Source: JAIVGV01 sp045807785
GTDB taxonomy: Bacteria > Acidobacteriota > Blastocatellia > Pyrinomonadales > Pyrinomonadaceae
Length of the DNA stretch: 64,000 nt
Direction: 5' to 3'
Assembly (NCBI GenBank): GCA_045807785.1
Contig: JBJMGS010000012.1
Location: 1-64,000, forward strand
Positions 1-10,025 of this stretch are shown here, in pieces. Each line of letters opens with the position of its first letter. Within the stretch, counting starts at the first letter, position 1. The translations under genes were made by a program, and so were the position numbers. The notes beneath the pieces are model-generated. The model searched no databases. It was not told the DNA's origin and worked only from the letters and a program-made list of their open reading frames with translations.

Positions 1-2120
1 ACCTGACGGGCGCGGGCGACCCCGTCGCGGTGCCCGCGCAGGTGGCGACAGTCAACCTCTTCTCGGCGGTCGGCGCGAGCCCCCTGCTGGGGCGCACGTT
101 CACGCCCGAAGACAAGGAGAAGGGGCACGGCGACGTGATCGTCCTCTCCTACGGGTTCTGGCAGCGGCAGTTCGGCGGCGCGACGGACGTGGTGGGCAAA
201 ACGGTCGCGCTCGACGGCCAGAACGTGACCGTCATCGGCGTGATGCCCGCCGACTTCAAATGGTTCGTCAAGGAGAACTCGCGCACGGGCAAGCCGGCGG
301 AGTTGTGGGCTCCCACGTTCATGCGCCCCCGTTCCGGTCGCTACCTCTCGGCGGTGGGGCGGCTCAAGCCCGGCGTGACGTTAGCGCAGGCGCAAGCCGA
401 GATGAGCACCATCGCGAGCAACATCGAGAAGGAGCGTCCCGAGTACAACACGAACATGGGTGTGACGCTCGTCCCCCTGCGTGAGCAGTTGGCGGGCGAG
501 ATCAAGACGCCGCTCATGATCCTGCTCGGCGCGGTCGGCTTCGTCTTGCTCATCGCGTGCGCGAACGTGGCGAATCTGATGCTCGCGCGCGCCGCGTCGC
601 GCTCGAAAGAGATCGCCATCCGCGCCGCGATGGGCGCGGGCAGCGGCAGGATCGTGCGCCAACTGCTAACGGAGAGCCTGCTGCTCTCGGTCGTGGGCGG
701 CGTGCTCGGCGTCGGGCTCGCGGCGTGGGGCGTGGACGCGCTCGTCGCCTTGAGTCCGCCGAATTTGATCGGATCAACACAGGTCGGCGTGAGTCTGCCC
801 GTGCTCGGCTTCACGCTCGCCGTCTCGGTGCTGACCGGCGTCGTCTTCGGCCTGCTGCCCGCGCTCGAAGCGTCGCGCGCAGACGCTCATGAAGCCTTGA
901 AAGAGACGGGGCGCGGCAACTCTGGCAGCCGCCGGAGCCAGCGCGCCCGCGCCGCGTTCGTCGTCGCGCAGGTCGCGCTCGCGCTCGTCCTGCTCGTCGG
1001 TTCGGGACTCCTCATCCGCAGCTTCAAGCGGCTCGTCTCGGTCGATCCCGGTTTCGATCCCGCGAACCTCCTAACGCTGCGCGTGACGTTGCCCGCGAGC
1101 AAGTACAAGGAAGACCCGCAGGTCGTCAACTTCTTCCATCAGGCGACGCAGCAGATGGCGAGCCTGCCCGGCGTGCGCTCCGCCTCGGTTGCCAACTACC
1201 TCCCGTTCTACACGGGGCTCGGCGCGCGCACCCGCTTCTGGATCGACGGCGAGCCCACGCCGCCGCCCGGCCAGGAGCCATCGACCGACGTGCGCGTCGT
1301 GGACGACAACTATTTCCGCACGCTCAACATTCCCGTCCTGGAGGGTCGCACCTTCACGGCGCAGGAGGCGACAGAGGATCGCCACACCATCGTCATCACC
1401 GAGTCGGTCGCACGGAAATATTTCCCCGGCGAGAGCCCCATCGGCAAGCACATCGCCGTCGAGATGATGGAAAAGCCGCCGATGAACGAGATCGTCGGCG
1501 TCGTCGGCGACGTGCGCTACGACAAGCTCGACGGCCAAACTTTCCCGATGGTCTATTGGACTCAGCCGCAGCTCGCCTACTCAGAGATGACCTTCGTCGT
1601 CCGCACCGAGGGCGATCCGTCCGCTCTCGCCGACGCGGCGCGCCGTGTGATCCAGTCGATTGATCCGGCGCAGCCCGTCGCCGACGTGAGGACGATGGAG
1701 GGCTGGATCGGCGAGTCAACTTCGCGCGCGCGTTTCGCCGCGCTGCTGCTGACGGTCTTCGCCTGTCTCGCGCTCGCGCTGGCGGCGGTCGGCATCTACG
1801 GCGTGATGGCCTACACCGTGGCGCAGCGCCAGCACGAGATCGGGATACGGATGGCGCTCGGCGCGCTACAGAGAGACGTGCTGCGCATGATCCTGCGGCA
1901 GGGCATGGGAATGACGCTCGTCGGCGTCGCCCTCGGTCTCGCCGGGGGACTGGCGCTGACACGCGTCATGTCGGGCTTGCTCTTCGACGTGAGCGCGACC
2001 GATCCGCTGACCTTCGCCGGAGTCGCCGTGCTGCTCTCCGCGGTCGCGCTCATCGCCTGCCTCGTCCCCGCACGCCGCGCCGCGAAGGTCGATCCGATGG
2101 TGGCGCTTCGTTATGAGTGA
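1..2120 (+). CDS. ADOP-family FtsX/MacB-like permease 1, 5' end cut by window edge
   Basis: About 705 residues of an ADOP permease are present. The frame is open from base 3 and the first visible residues match the part of the periplasmic domain that precedes the NLF/NFF motif in its paralogues, so the N-terminal membrane segment lies upstream. Two MacB_PCD-like periplasmic regions alternate with two FtsX-like three-helix membrane blocks. The first block carries ACANVANLMLARAASR, and the protein ends in the family signature PARRAAKVDPMVALRYE. FtsX/MacB-type proteins transmit force or move substrates across the inner membrane using a MacB-type ATPase, but none is encoded nearby. The family assignment is firm; the substrate is unknown. 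Confidence 0.93.
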   Translation, partial: LTGAGDPVAVPAQVATVNLFSAVGASPLLGRTFTPEDKEKGHGDVIVLSYGFWQRQFGGATDVVGKTVALDGQNVTVIGVMPADFKWFVKENSRTGKPAELWAPTFMRPRSGRYLSAVGRLKPGVTLAQAQAEMSTIASNIEKERPEYNTNMGVTLVPLREQLAGEIKTPLMILLGAVGFVLLIACANVANLMLARAASRSKEIAIRAAMGAGSGRIVRQLLTESLLLSVVGGVLGVGLAAWGVDALVALSPPNLIGSTQVGVSLPVLGFTLAVSVLTGVVFGLLPALEASRADAHEALKETGRGNSGSRRSQRARAAFVVAQVALALVLLVGSGLLIRSFKRLVSVDPGFDPANLLTLRVTLPASKYKEDPQVVNFFHQATQQMASLPGVRSASVANYLPFYTGLGARTRFWIDGEPTPPPGQEPSTDVRVVDDNYFRTLNIPVLEGRTFTAQEATEDRHTIVITESVARKYFPGESPIGKHIAVEMMEKPPMNEIVGVVGDVRYDKLDGQTFPMVYWTQPQLAYSEMTFVVRTEGDPSALADAARRVIQSIDPAQPVADVRTMEGWIGESTSRARFAALLLTVFACLALALAAVGIYGVMAYTVAQRQHEIGIRMALGALQRDVLRMILRQGMGMTLVGVALGLAGGLALTRVMSGLLFDVSATDPLTFAGVAVLLSAVALIACLVPARRAAKVDPMVALRYE

Positions 2121-2128
2121 AGACAGCC

Positions 2129-2229
2129 GTTAGCGGTTAGCTATTAGCTGTTAGCCAAACTGTTGTTCAGGCCGAACAAGCCAGTGCGACATACGCGAGC
2201 CGCAGGCTTCTGGCTAACCGCTAACAGCT
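2129..2229. repeat. Heptad inverted-array element 1
   Basis: Left arm 2129-2156 is four consecutive 7-mers (GTTAGCG, GTTAGCT, ATTAGCT, GTTAGCC). Right arm 2212-2225 is GGCTAAC and CGCTAAC, followed by AGCTC. The innermost heptads are perfectly complementary. The element starts 8 bases after the stop codon of permease 1 and ends just before the ribosome binding site of permease 2. Confidence 0.85.
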
Positions 2230-2244
2230 CTTGAGGAATTGCTA

Positions 2245-4701
2245 ATGAGAACCATCTGGCAGGACATGCGCTACGGGCTGCGGGTGCTGTCGAGGCACCG
2301 TGGCTTCACGGCGGTCGCCGTGCTGACGCTCGCGCTCGGCATCGGCGCGAACACGGCGATCTTCAGCGCCGTCAACTCGGTGCTGCTGCGCGCGCTGCCT
2401 TACGCCGCGCCTGATCAACTCGTGTTGGCGTGGGAAGTGACGCCGAAGGGCAGGCAGACGACCGTCACGCCCGCGGACTTCCTCGACTGGCGCGCGCAAG
2501 CCGCTTCGTTCTCCGAGCTGGCGGCGACGAGCGGCGTCGATTTCACCGTCACGGACGAAGGCGAGCCGGCGCGCGTGCGCGGCGCGAGCGTCTCGACCAA
2601 CTTCTTCCGGCTGCTCGGCACGAGCCCCGCGCTGGGGCGCACCTTCGATGGCGACGGCGCGACGGCGGGCGACTGGCACACGGTCGTCATCAGTCATAGT
2701 TTCTGGCAGAGCCGTTTCGGCGGCGACGCGGGCGTCGTCGGCAAGACGATAACGCTGAACGGCGCCGCCTATCAGATCGTCGGCGTCATGCCGCGCGAGT
2801 TCCGCTGGCAGAACCTCGCGCCGCTCTCGTCTGCGGGCGAGCTGGCGGAGTTGTTCGTCCCGGCGGTCAGGAAAGACATCCCGCAACTCGGCGCGCAGAC
2901 GGATCGCGATCTCACGGCCAGCCGCAAGACGAGCTACATGCGCGTCGTCGGGCGGATGAAGCCGAATGTGTCGCTCGCGCAGGCACAGTCGGAGATGGAC
3001 GCCGTCGCGGCGCGGCTCGCCACGCAGTACCCGGAGACGAACGCGGGCGCGGGCGTGCGGCTCATCCCGCTCAAGCGCTTCCTCGTCGGCGACTCGAGAC
3101 CGGCGCTCTTGATGCTGCTCGCGGCGGTCGGGCTCGTGCTCCTGATCGCGTGCGCCAACGTCGCCAACCTCTTCCTCGCGCGCGCGACGACGCGGCGGAA
3201 GGAACTCGCCGTGCGCGCGGCCCTGGGCGCGGCGAGGGCGCGTCTCGTCCGCCAACTCCTGACCGAGAGTGTGCTGCTCTCGCTCGTGGCCGGAGGCGTC
3301 GGTCTGCTGTTCGCCGTGTGGGGCGTGCAGGGATTAGTTAGCTTATTGCCAAACGATCTGCCGCGCCTGAACGATGTTGCCATCGACGCGAACGTGCTGC
3401 TGTTCACGCTCGCCGTCTCCACCGTCACGGGGCTCGCCTTCGGGCTCGTCCCGGCGCTGCAAGTTTCGCGCGTCGATCTCACCGAGACGCTCAAGGAGGG
3501 CACGGGGAAGGCGACCGGCGCGCACGGGCGTTCGACCCGCGTGCTCATCGTCCTCGAAGTCGCCGTGTCGCTCGTGCTCCTCGTCGGCGCGGGGCTGCTC
3601 ATCAAGAGCTTCGTCCTGCTCCAACAGGTCAAGCCCGGTTTCGACCCGAGCAAACTGCTCGCGCTCAACATCTCTCTGCCGCCGACGAAGTACGCCACGC
3701 CGAAAGAGAAGAGTCGCTTCTTCGAGCAGCTACTCGAACGCATCAGAGCCGTGCCCGGCGTCAAGGATGCAGGCGCGGCGCTGAATCTTCCGTTTCCCGG
3801 CGACGACATTCTCTTTCCCCTCCGCGTCGAAGGCGAGCCCGAACCCGCACCCGGCGAAGTGAGTTCGATCAACTATCAGGTCGTCTCGCCCGACTACTTC
3901 CGCGCGATGCAGATTCCCCTGCTCGCCGGTCGCGACATCAGCGACGCCGACCGCGCGGACGCGTCCGGAGTCGTCGTGTTGAACGAGGCGGCCGTCAAGC
4001 GTTATTTCGCGGGCGCAGACCCGCTCGGCAAGCGGATCAGATTGGGGTCGGACGACTCACCTCTGCTAACGGTCGTCGGCGTCGTGAACGACATCCGACA
4101 GCGCACGCTCGACGCGCCACCGAAGCCGGAGGCTTACGTCTCTTACCAGCAATCGCCCTTCGGCTTCATGGGCGTCGCCGTGCGCACCGAGGGCGATCCG
4201 GCGACCCTGACGGGTACGGTGCGCGGCGCGGTCGCGAATCTGGACGCGCAAATCGTCTCGACCAACGTCCACACGATGAATGAGCTGATGTCCGAGTCGC
4301 TGGCGCGGCAGCGTTCCGTCTCGGTGCTGACCGGCGCGTTCGGCCTCGTTGCGCTCTTGCTCGCCTCGGTCGGCATCTACGGCGTCATCTCCTACATGGT
4401 GACGCAGCGGACGCGCGAGATCGGTATCCGCATCGCGCTCGGCGCGCGCGCGGGCGACGTGCTGCGCATGATCGTCGGCTACGGCATGGGGCTCACGCTG
4501 GTCGGCGTCGCGGCGGGGCTTGCCGCCTCGTTCGCGCTGACGCGGGCGATGTCGGGCCTGCTCTACGAAGTGAGTGCCTCCGATCCGCTGATCTACGTCG
4601 CGGTGGCGCTGCTGCTCTCGGCGGTCGCGCTCGTCGCGTGCCTTGTCCCGGCTCGCCGCGCGATGAGAGTCGATCCGATGGTGGCACTCCGGTACGAATG
4701 A
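2245..4701 (+). CDS. ADOP-family FtsX/MacB-like permease 2
   Basis: This 818-residue protein shows the complete architecture. TM1 is at about residues 21-45 (ending LGIGANTAIFSAVNSVLLR), followed by periplasmic domain 1 to about 275. An FtsX block of three helices lies at about 280-410 with ACANVANLFLAR, and a helix at about 430-450 leads into periplasmic domain 2. The second FtsX block at about 690-805 ends PARRAMRVDPMVALRYE. I chose the ATG at 2245 because it gives MRTIWQDMRYG, the N-terminus typical of the family, with GAGG at 2233-2236; an upstream in-frame TTG is ignored. It is a tandem paralogue of both neighbours, and the lack of an ATPase gene is typical of this family. Confidence 0.95.
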   Translation: MRTIWQDMRYGLRVLSRHRGFTAVAVLTLALGIGANTAIFSAVNSVLLRALPYAAPDQLVLAWEVTPKGRQTTVTPADFLDWRAQAASFSELAATSGVDFTVTDEGEPARVRGASVSTNFFRLLGTSPALGRTFDGDGATAGDWHTVVISHSFWQSRFGGDAGVVGKTITLNGAAYQIVGVMPREFRWQNLAPLSSAGELAELFVPAVRKDIPQLGAQTDRDLTASRKTSYMRVVGRMKPNVSLAQAQSEMDAVAARLATQYPETNAGAGVRLIPLKRFLVGDSRPALLMLLAAVGLVLLIACANVANLFLARATTRRKELAVRAALGAARARLVRQLLTESVLLSLVAGGVGLLFAVWGVQGLVSLLPNDLPRLNDVAIDANVLLFTLAVSTVTGLAFGLVPALQVSRVDLTETLKEGTGKATGAHGRSTRVLIVLEVAVSLVLLVGAGLLIKSFVLLQQVKPGFDPSKLLALNISLPPTKYATPKEKSRFFEQLLERIRAVPGVKDAGAALNLPFPGDDILFPLRVEGEPEPAPGEVSSINYQVVSPDYFRAMQIPLLAGRDISDADRADASGVVVLNEAAVKRYFAGADPLGKRIRLGSDDSPLLTVVGVVNDIRQRTLDAPPKPEAYVSYQQSPFGFMGVAVRTEGDPATLTGTVRGAVANLDAQIVSTNVHTMNELMSESLARQRSVSVLTGAFGLVALLLASVGIYGVISYMVTQRTREIGIRIALGARAGDVLRMIVGYGMGLTLVGVAAGLAASFALTRAMSGLLYEVSASDPLIYVAVALLLSAVALVACLVPARRAMRVDPMVALRYE

Positions 4702-4709
4702 GGGGAGCT

Positions 4710-4832
4710 GTTAGCTGTTAGCGATTAGCTATGAGCCGTTAGCCAATCGAGGATGGCAGCAGCGAATCGTGATTCAGGAGGGAATAGAGAGCAAAGATTT
4801 TGCTAACAGCTAACAGCTATTAGCCAATCGCT
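4710..4832. repeat. Heptad inverted-array element 2
   Basis: Left arm 4710-4744 has five heptads (GTTAGCT, GTTAGCG, ATTAGCT, ATGAGCC, GTTAGCC). Right arm 4801-4828 has TGCTAAC, AGCTAAC, AGCTATT and AGCCAAT. The spacer 4745-4800 does not clearly match the other spacers. It lies between permeases 2 and 3. Confidence 0.85.
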
Positions 4833-4848
4833 CTTGAGGGTTTTAACC

Positions 4849-7302
4849 ATGAGCACGCTCTTACAGGATTTGAGGTTCGGCGCGCGGATGCTGATGAAGA
4901 ACCCGGGCTTCGCGCTGGTGGCCGTCACAACTTTGGCGCTCGGCATCGGGGCGAACACGGCGATCTTCTCGGTCGTCCACGCGGTCTTGCTGAAGCCCCT
5001 GCCGTTTACGTCTTCGGAGCGACTGGTCGCGCTGGGGCAGACAGAGCCGCGCAACCGCACTGCCCTGTCAAACTTCTCCTTCCGCAACTTCGCAGACCTG
5101 AGAGAGCAGAACAGATCGTTCGAGCGCCTCGCCGCCTACTACGACAAGAACGTGACGCTCACGGGCCAGGGCGAGTCCGCGCTTCTACGCTCGACCGTCA
5201 TCACGTCCGATCTGTTTCCGCTGCTCGGGGCAGCGCCGGCGCTGGGTCGCGCTTTTCTCCCTGAAGAAGACAAGGCGGGGGGCGGCGGCGTGGGGCGTCC
5301 CGCCATGCTGAGCTGGGACTGCTGGCGGCAGCGCTTTGGCGGCGACACGGGCGTGGTCGGACGCGCCGTGACGCTCGACGGCGAGAGCTACACGGTCGTC
5401 GGCGTCATGCCGGCGCAGTTCGCTTTCCCCGTCGAAGCGCAGCCGACGGAAGTGTGGCTCTCGACCGCGCTCGACTCTGAAAAAACGGGCGACGGCTCGA
5501 TCATGATCGCCCGCGGCTACCGTGCGTGGAGAGTGATCGGGCGACTCAAGCCCGGCGTCACATTAGAGCAGGCGCAGGCGGAAGCCGAAGTGATCGGATC
5601 GAGCCTCGCGTCGCAATACCCCGATGTGAATGAGGAGATGGGCATCCGCGCCATGCCGCTGCTCGAATCTCTGGTCGGGAGCCTGCGCCTCATCCTGCTG
5701 CTGCTCTTCGTGACGGTCGGCGTCGTCCTTCTGATCGCGTGCGTCAACGTGGCGAACCTGCTGCTCGAACGCGCCGTCAGCCGTCAGCGCGAGATCAACA
5801 TCCGCCTGGCGCTCGGCGCGAGCCGCTGGCGCATCACGCGGCAGCTCGTGACCGAGAGCTTGCTGCTCGCGCTGGCGGGCGGGGTTGCCGGGACGATACT
5901 GGCGATGTGGGGCACGGACCTGATCATCTCTCTGAGCCCACAAGGTATCGCCCGCATCACGGAGACGCGCCTCGACGCGGGCGTGCTCGCCTTCACGGCT
6001 GCGGTCTCGGTTCTGACCGGCGTGCTCTTCGGTCTCGCGCCTGCGTTCACGGTCGCGGGGACGAGTCTGTCGGAGGCACTGAAGGATGGCGGACGAAGCT
6101 CTTCGGGGGGACTGTTGTCGGGCAGCGCGCGGGGACTGCTCGTCGTCGCACAGGTCTCGATGGCGCTCGTGCTTTTGGTCGGGGCGGGGCTCTTGATTAA
6201 GAGCCTCGTGCGCCTGCAAAAAGTCGAGCTGGGGTTTGACCCGCGAAACATCCTGACCCTGAAGGTTGCGAAAACGTCTGACCCTTCAAGAAACACGCAA
6301 CAGCTCAGCGCCTTCTACCAGCAGGTTACGGAACGAGTCAGAACGCTGCCGGGCGTGGTCGCGGCAAGCGTCGTCTTCCAACCGCCCTTAAGCGGCGAGG
6401 CAGCCACCACCGGGCTGGCGGTAGAGGGGGACGCAGAAGGGTCGGGCGACCGCCTTTCCGTCGTCATCCACACGGTCGGGACGGATTACTTCCGCACGAT
6501 GGGCATCCCCGTCATGAGGGGGCGCGAGTTCGGCGCGCACGACGACCTGAACTCGACGCCCGCGATCATCATCAACGAGACGCTGGCGCGCAGGGTCTTC
6601 CCCGGCGAAGACCCGATCGGAAAACGCATCCGGCCCTCTTGGTCACCGACCGGTCAGTACGTTATGCGCGAGATCGTCGGCGTCGTGGGCGACGTGCGGC
6701 ACCGCGGGTTGCAGGCGGACGTGCAGCCCGAAATCTTCTTCGCGCAGGCGCAGGTGCCCATGCCCACGATGACGGTCGTCGCTCGCACCACAGGGGACGC
6801 GCGCGCCATCGCCGACGCGGCGCGCAGGGAGATTCAGTCGCTCGACAAAGACGCCCCCGTCTATCGCGTCCTGACCGTCGAGGAACTCCTCTCGCGCTCG
6901 CTCGCCTCCTCGCGCTTCAACATGACGCTGCTCGCAGCCTTCGCGGGCGTGGCGCTGCTGCTGACGGCGGTGGGGCTCTACGGCGTGGTCTCGTTCACGG
7001 TGAGCCAGTCCACGCATGAGATCGGGATACGGATGGCACTGGGCGCGCAGACCTCCGACGTGCTGAAGCTGGTTCTGGGGCAGGGAATGGCGCTGGCAGC
7101 TGTGGGGGTCATCGTCGGCTTGGGGGCTTCATACGGGTTGACGCGGCTGATGTCGGGTCTGCTCTTCGGCGTCGGCGCGACCGACCGCGTGACCTTCGGC
7201 GCGGTCACGGTGCTGCTCCTGGCAGTGGCAGCGCTGGCCTGCTACATCCCGGCGCGGCGCGCAACGAAGGTGGACCCGATGGAGGCGCTGAGGTACGAGT
7301 GA
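4849..7302 (+). CDS. ADOP-family FtsX/MacB-like permease 3
   Basis: An 817-residue paralogue in the tandem array. The start is the ATG at 4849 (MSTLLQDLRFG) preceded by TTGAGGG at 4835-4841; the longer frame from an upstream TTG runs through the binding site and is unlikely. The first membrane block reads ACVNVANLLLERAVSR, with Glu in place of the usual Ala before the Arg. The C-terminus is PARRATKVDPMEALRYE, with Glu where the other copies have Val or Ile. These differences show it is a diverged copy, not a recent duplicate. Inner-membrane location and the ABC-type permease fold are inferred from the family; no substrate can be assigned. Confidence 0.94.
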   Translation: MSTLLQDLRFGARMLMKNPGFALVAVTTLALGIGANTAIFSVVHAVLLKPLPFTSSERLVALGQTEPRNRTALSNFSFRNFADLREQNRSFERLAAYYDKNVTLTGQGESALLRSTVITSDLFPLLGAAPALGRAFLPEEDKAGGGGVGRPAMLSWDCWRQRFGGDTGVVGRAVTLDGESYTVVGVMPAQFAFPVEAQPTEVWLSTALDSEKTGDGSIMIARGYRAWRVIGRLKPGVTLEQAQAEAEVIGSSLASQYPDVNEEMGIRAMPLLESLVGSLRLILLLLFVTVGVVLLIACVNVANLLLERAVSRQREINIRLALGASRWRITRQLVTESLLLALAGGVAGTILAMWGTDLIISLSPQGIARITETRLDAGVLAFTAAVSVLTGVLFGLAPAFTVAGTSLSEALKDGGRSSSGGLLSGSARGLLVVAQVSMALVLLVGAGLLIKSLVRLQKVELGFDPRNILTLKVAKTSDPSRNTQQLSAFYQQVTERVRTLPGVVAASVVFQPPLSGEAATTGLAVEGDAEGSGDRLSVVIHTVGTDYFRTMGIPVMRGREFGAHDDLNSTPAIIINETLARRVFPGEDPIGKRIRPSWSPTGQYVMREIVGVVGDVRHRGLQADVQPEIFFAQAQVPMPTMTVVARTTGDARAIADAARREIQSLDKDAPVYRVLTVEELLSRSLASSRFNMTLLAAFAGVALLLTAVGLYGVVSFTVSQSTHEIGIRMALGAQTSDVLKLVLGQGMALAAVGVIVGLGASYGLTRLMSGLLFGVGATDRVTFGAVTVLLLAVAALACYIPARRATKVDPMEALRYE

Positions 7303-7310
7303 AGGGAGCT

Positions 7311-7440
7311 GTTAGCGATTAGCTGTTAGCTCTCAGCCAGACGATTGAACGCCGGTGCATGTTGAACAGCTTTACTAACAAGGGCATCAATTGATGGCTT
7401 GGCTAACAGCTAACAGCTAACAGCTAATCGCTAACAGCTA
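7311..7440. repeat. Heptad inverted-array element 3
   Basis: Left arm 7311-7338 is GTTAGCG, ATTAGCT, GTTAGCT, CTCAGCC. Right arm 7401-7435 holds five uninterrupted heptads (GGCTAAC, AGCTAAC, AGCTAAC, AGCTAAT, CGCTAAC) and then AGCTA. It fills the gap between permeases 3 and 4. Confidence 0.87.
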
Positions 7441-7453
7441 TCGAGGTGACGTG

Positions 7454-9880
7454 ATGGGCACACTCTTTCAAGACGTTCGTTATGGGCTGCGGGGCCTGCG
7501 CCACAACTTGGCGTTCACGCTTGTCGCGGTCTGTTCGCTGGCGCTCGGGATCGGGGCGAACACGGCGATCTTCAGTCTCGTCAACGCCGTGCTCTTGCAG
7601 CCGCCGCCGTTTCGCGATCCCTCACGCCTCGTGATGCTCTGGGAAGATCAACCCGCGATCGGCGTCACGCGGGATCAGGTGCAGCCCGCGACCTATGCCG
7701 AATGGAAGTCGCAGAATCAGGTCTTCGAAGACATGGCGGCGCTACGCTGGCAGACCTTCAACATCACCGGCGACGGCGAGCCGGAGAAGGTGCAGTCTTA
7801 CGGCGTGACGAGGAACTTCCTGCCGCTGCTCGGCGCAGAGCCCGCGCTCGGTCGAAACTTTCTGCCCGAAGAAGACCAGCCCGGGGGCGCGAAAGTCGTC
7901 ATCCTCAGCCACGGCTTGTGGCAGCGCCGCTACGGCAGAGATCAGAACATCGTCGGCAGAGAGATTCTCTTGAACGGCGAGAAGCGCACCGTCGTCGGCG
8001 TGATGCCCGCCGGCTTCCAGTTCTTGCAAAGCACGACGGGGCTCTGGACGCCCGCCGCCTTTACGCCCGACGAACTTGCCACACGTGACAGCAATACGCT
8101 GCTCGTCGTCGGTCGGCTTAAACCCGGCGTGACGCGGCAGCAGGCGCAGGCCGACATGGGCGCGATCACCGAACGCCTCGCGCACGACTACCCCGAAGAC
8201 CTCGCGGGCATTCAAGCGAACGTCCTGCCGTTGGGCGAGCAACTGTCGGGCGCAGTCCGGCAGCCCCTGCTGATCCTGCTCGCGGCGGTCGGCTTCGTCC
8301 TCCTCATCGCGTGTGCGAACGTGGCGAACCTGCTTTTGGCGCGCGCCGCCTCGCGCCGCAAAGAGATTGCCGTGCGCGTGGCGCTCGGTGCAAGTCGTTG
8401 GCGCATCGTGCGGCAACTTTTGACCGAGAGCGTGCTGCTCTCTCTGCTCGGCGGGGCGCTCGGCCTCTTGCTCGCCGCGTGGGGCTTCGAGTTCATGAAG
8501 AAGCTCATCCCCGACGGGCTCGTGCTCTCGGCGAGCCTGCGCCTCAGCCTGCCCGTGCTCGGCTACGCAGCGCTCATCTCGCTCGCGACGGGCGTTGTCT
8601 TCGGGCTCGCCCCGGCGTGGCAGGCGTCGCGCGCTGATCTCAACGACGCGCTCAAGCAGGGCGGCGGTCGCGGCGGCTCGGCGGCGGGCGGGCGTCTGCG
8701 CGGCGCACTCGTCGTGCTGGAAGTCGCGCTCGCACTGGTGCTGCTCGTCGGCGCGGGGCTGCTCGTGCAGACCGTCTCGCACATGCGCGGGCAGTACGCG
8801 AGTCTGAAACCGCAGCAGTTGCTGACGGTGCGCACGGTGTTGCCCGATTACAAGTACGGCTCGCTTCCCAAACGCGCGCAGTTTTACGACGAGGTGTTAG
8901 AGCGCGTGCGACAACTGCCCGGCGTCGTTGCGGTCGGCTACACGACCTCCGTGCCTCTGCAGTGGCAGGGCGGCGCGAACGGATTCATGATCGAGGGCAC
9001 GCAGCTTCCGCCCGGCACGGCGGCGAACGCCATCCACCGACAAGTGAGCGCGAACTATTTGCAGACCGTCGGCCTCGCGCTGCGCGAGGGTCGCTACCTC
9101 GACGAGCACGACGGCGCACAGTCGCAGTTCGTCGTCGTCGTCAACGAGAAGATGGCGCGGCAGTACTGGCCGGGCGAGAGCGCCGTCGGCAAGCGGATCA
9201 GCTTCGGCATGGGAAAGGGGACGCCTCCGTGGCGCACCATCGTCGGCGTCGTGGCCGACGTGCGCGACATGGGGATGGACGCGCCGGTCAAGGCGGAGAT
9301 GTATCTGCCTTACAGTCAGGTGGCGGGGTTCAACGGCTTCAAGCCGCGCGATCTCGTCGTCCGCACGGAGGGCGATCCGCTGAGCCTCGCCGCCGCCGTG
9401 CGTCGCGAAGTCCACGCCGTCGATCCGGACGAGCCCGTCTCGAACGTCGCCACGATGGCGGAGCAGTTGAGCGACGAGACCGGCACGCGCGGCATCGGCA
9501 TGGTCTTGCTCGCGTCGTTCGCTGGCCTTGCGCTGCTGCTCGCCACGATCGGGATTTACGGGGTGCTCGCCTATTTCGTCACGCAGCACGTGCCGGAGAT
9601 CGGTGTGCGGCTCGCCCTCGGCGCGCAGCCGCGCGACATCCTCGCGCTCGTCTTAAAGCAGGGGATGGCGCTCGCGCTCGGCGGCGTCGCGGTCGGCCTG
9701 GCGGCGTCCTTCGCGCTGACGCGGCTGATGTCCGGCTTGCTCTTCGGCGTCTCGGCGACCGACCCGAAAACTTTCGCGCTCATCTCCCTGTTCATCGCGG
9801 CGGTCGCCCTCGTCGCCTGCTACATCCCCGCGCGCCGCGCGATGAGAGTCGATCCGATGATCGCGTTGAGGTACGAGTGA
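7454..9880 (+). CDS. ADOP-family FtsX/MacB-like permease 4
   Basis: An 808-residue permease with the full two-block FtsX arrangement. The ATG at 7454 (MGTLFQDVRYG) sits 7 bases after GAGG in GAGGTGACGTG. A GTG directly upstream could also initiate and would add one residue. The first FtsX block contains ACANVANLLLARAASRRKE and the C-terminus is PARRAMRVDPMIALRYE. The second membrane block has YFVTQHVPEIGVRLALG, where most copies have QRTHEIGIRMALG. It is flanked on both sides by heptad inverted-array elements, so it forms one gene-plus-spacer cassette of the array. Confidence 0.94.
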   Translation: MGTLFQDVRYGLRGLRHNLAFTLVAVCSLALGIGANTAIFSLVNAVLLQPPPFRDPSRLVMLWEDQPAIGVTRDQVQPATYAEWKSQNQVFEDMAALRWQTFNITGDGEPEKVQSYGVTRNFLPLLGAEPALGRNFLPEEDQPGGAKVVILSHGLWQRRYGRDQNIVGREILLNGEKRTVVGVMPAGFQFLQSTTGLWTPAAFTPDELATRDSNTLLVVGRLKPGVTRQQAQADMGAITERLAHDYPEDLAGIQANVLPLGEQLSGAVRQPLLILLAAVGFVLLIACANVANLLLARAASRRKEIAVRVALGASRWRIVRQLLTESVLLSLLGGALGLLLAAWGFEFMKKLIPDGLVLSASLRLSLPVLGYAALISLATGVVFGLAPAWQASRADLNDALKQGGGRGGSAAGGRLRGALVVLEVALALVLLVGAGLLVQTVSHMRGQYASLKPQQLLTVRTVLPDYKYGSLPKRAQFYDEVLERVRQLPGVVAVGYTTSVPLQWQGGANGFMIEGTQLPPGTAANAIHRQVSANYLQTVGLALREGRYLDEHDGAQSQFVVVVNEKMARQYWPGESAVGKRISFGMGKGTPPWRTIVGVVADVRDMGMDAPVKAEMYLPYSQVAGFNGFKPRDLVVRTEGDPLSLAAAVRREVHAVDPDEPVSNVATMAEQLSDETGTRGIGMVLLASFAGLALLLATIGIYGVLAYFVTQHVPEIGVRLALGAQPRDILALVLKQGMALALGGVAVGLAASFALTRLMSGLLFGVSATDPKTFALISLFIAAVALVACYIPARRAMRVDPMIALRYE

Positions 9881-9888
9881 AGGGAGCT

Positions 9889-10009
9889 GTTAGCCATTAG
9901 CTATTAGCTTTTAGCCAAAGCGAAAACAGAGCAGGTAACTGAACTAGTGCGAAAGCCAAGCGCTTCTGACTTCCGGCTAAAAGCTAACAGCTAACAGCTA
10001 ATCGCTAAC
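9889..10009. repeat. Heptad inverted-array element 4 (121 bp)
   Basis: Left arm 9889-9916 is GTTAGCC, ATTAGCT, ATTAGCT, TTTAGCC. Right arm 9975-10009 is GGCTAAA, AGCTAAC, AGCTAAC, AGCTAAT, CGCTAAC. The innermost pair TTTAGCC/GGCTAAA is perfectly complementary. Its spacer is about 50/58 identical to that of element 5, and both elements are exactly 121 bp long. Confidence 0.9.
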
Positions 10010-10025
10010 ACTTTGGGGTAAACGA

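Noticed and set aside
2129..2229. Heptad arrays interpreted as CRISPR repeats.
   Set aside because: Units are 7 bp with no unique spacers between them, arms are in opposite orientation, and no cas genes are present.
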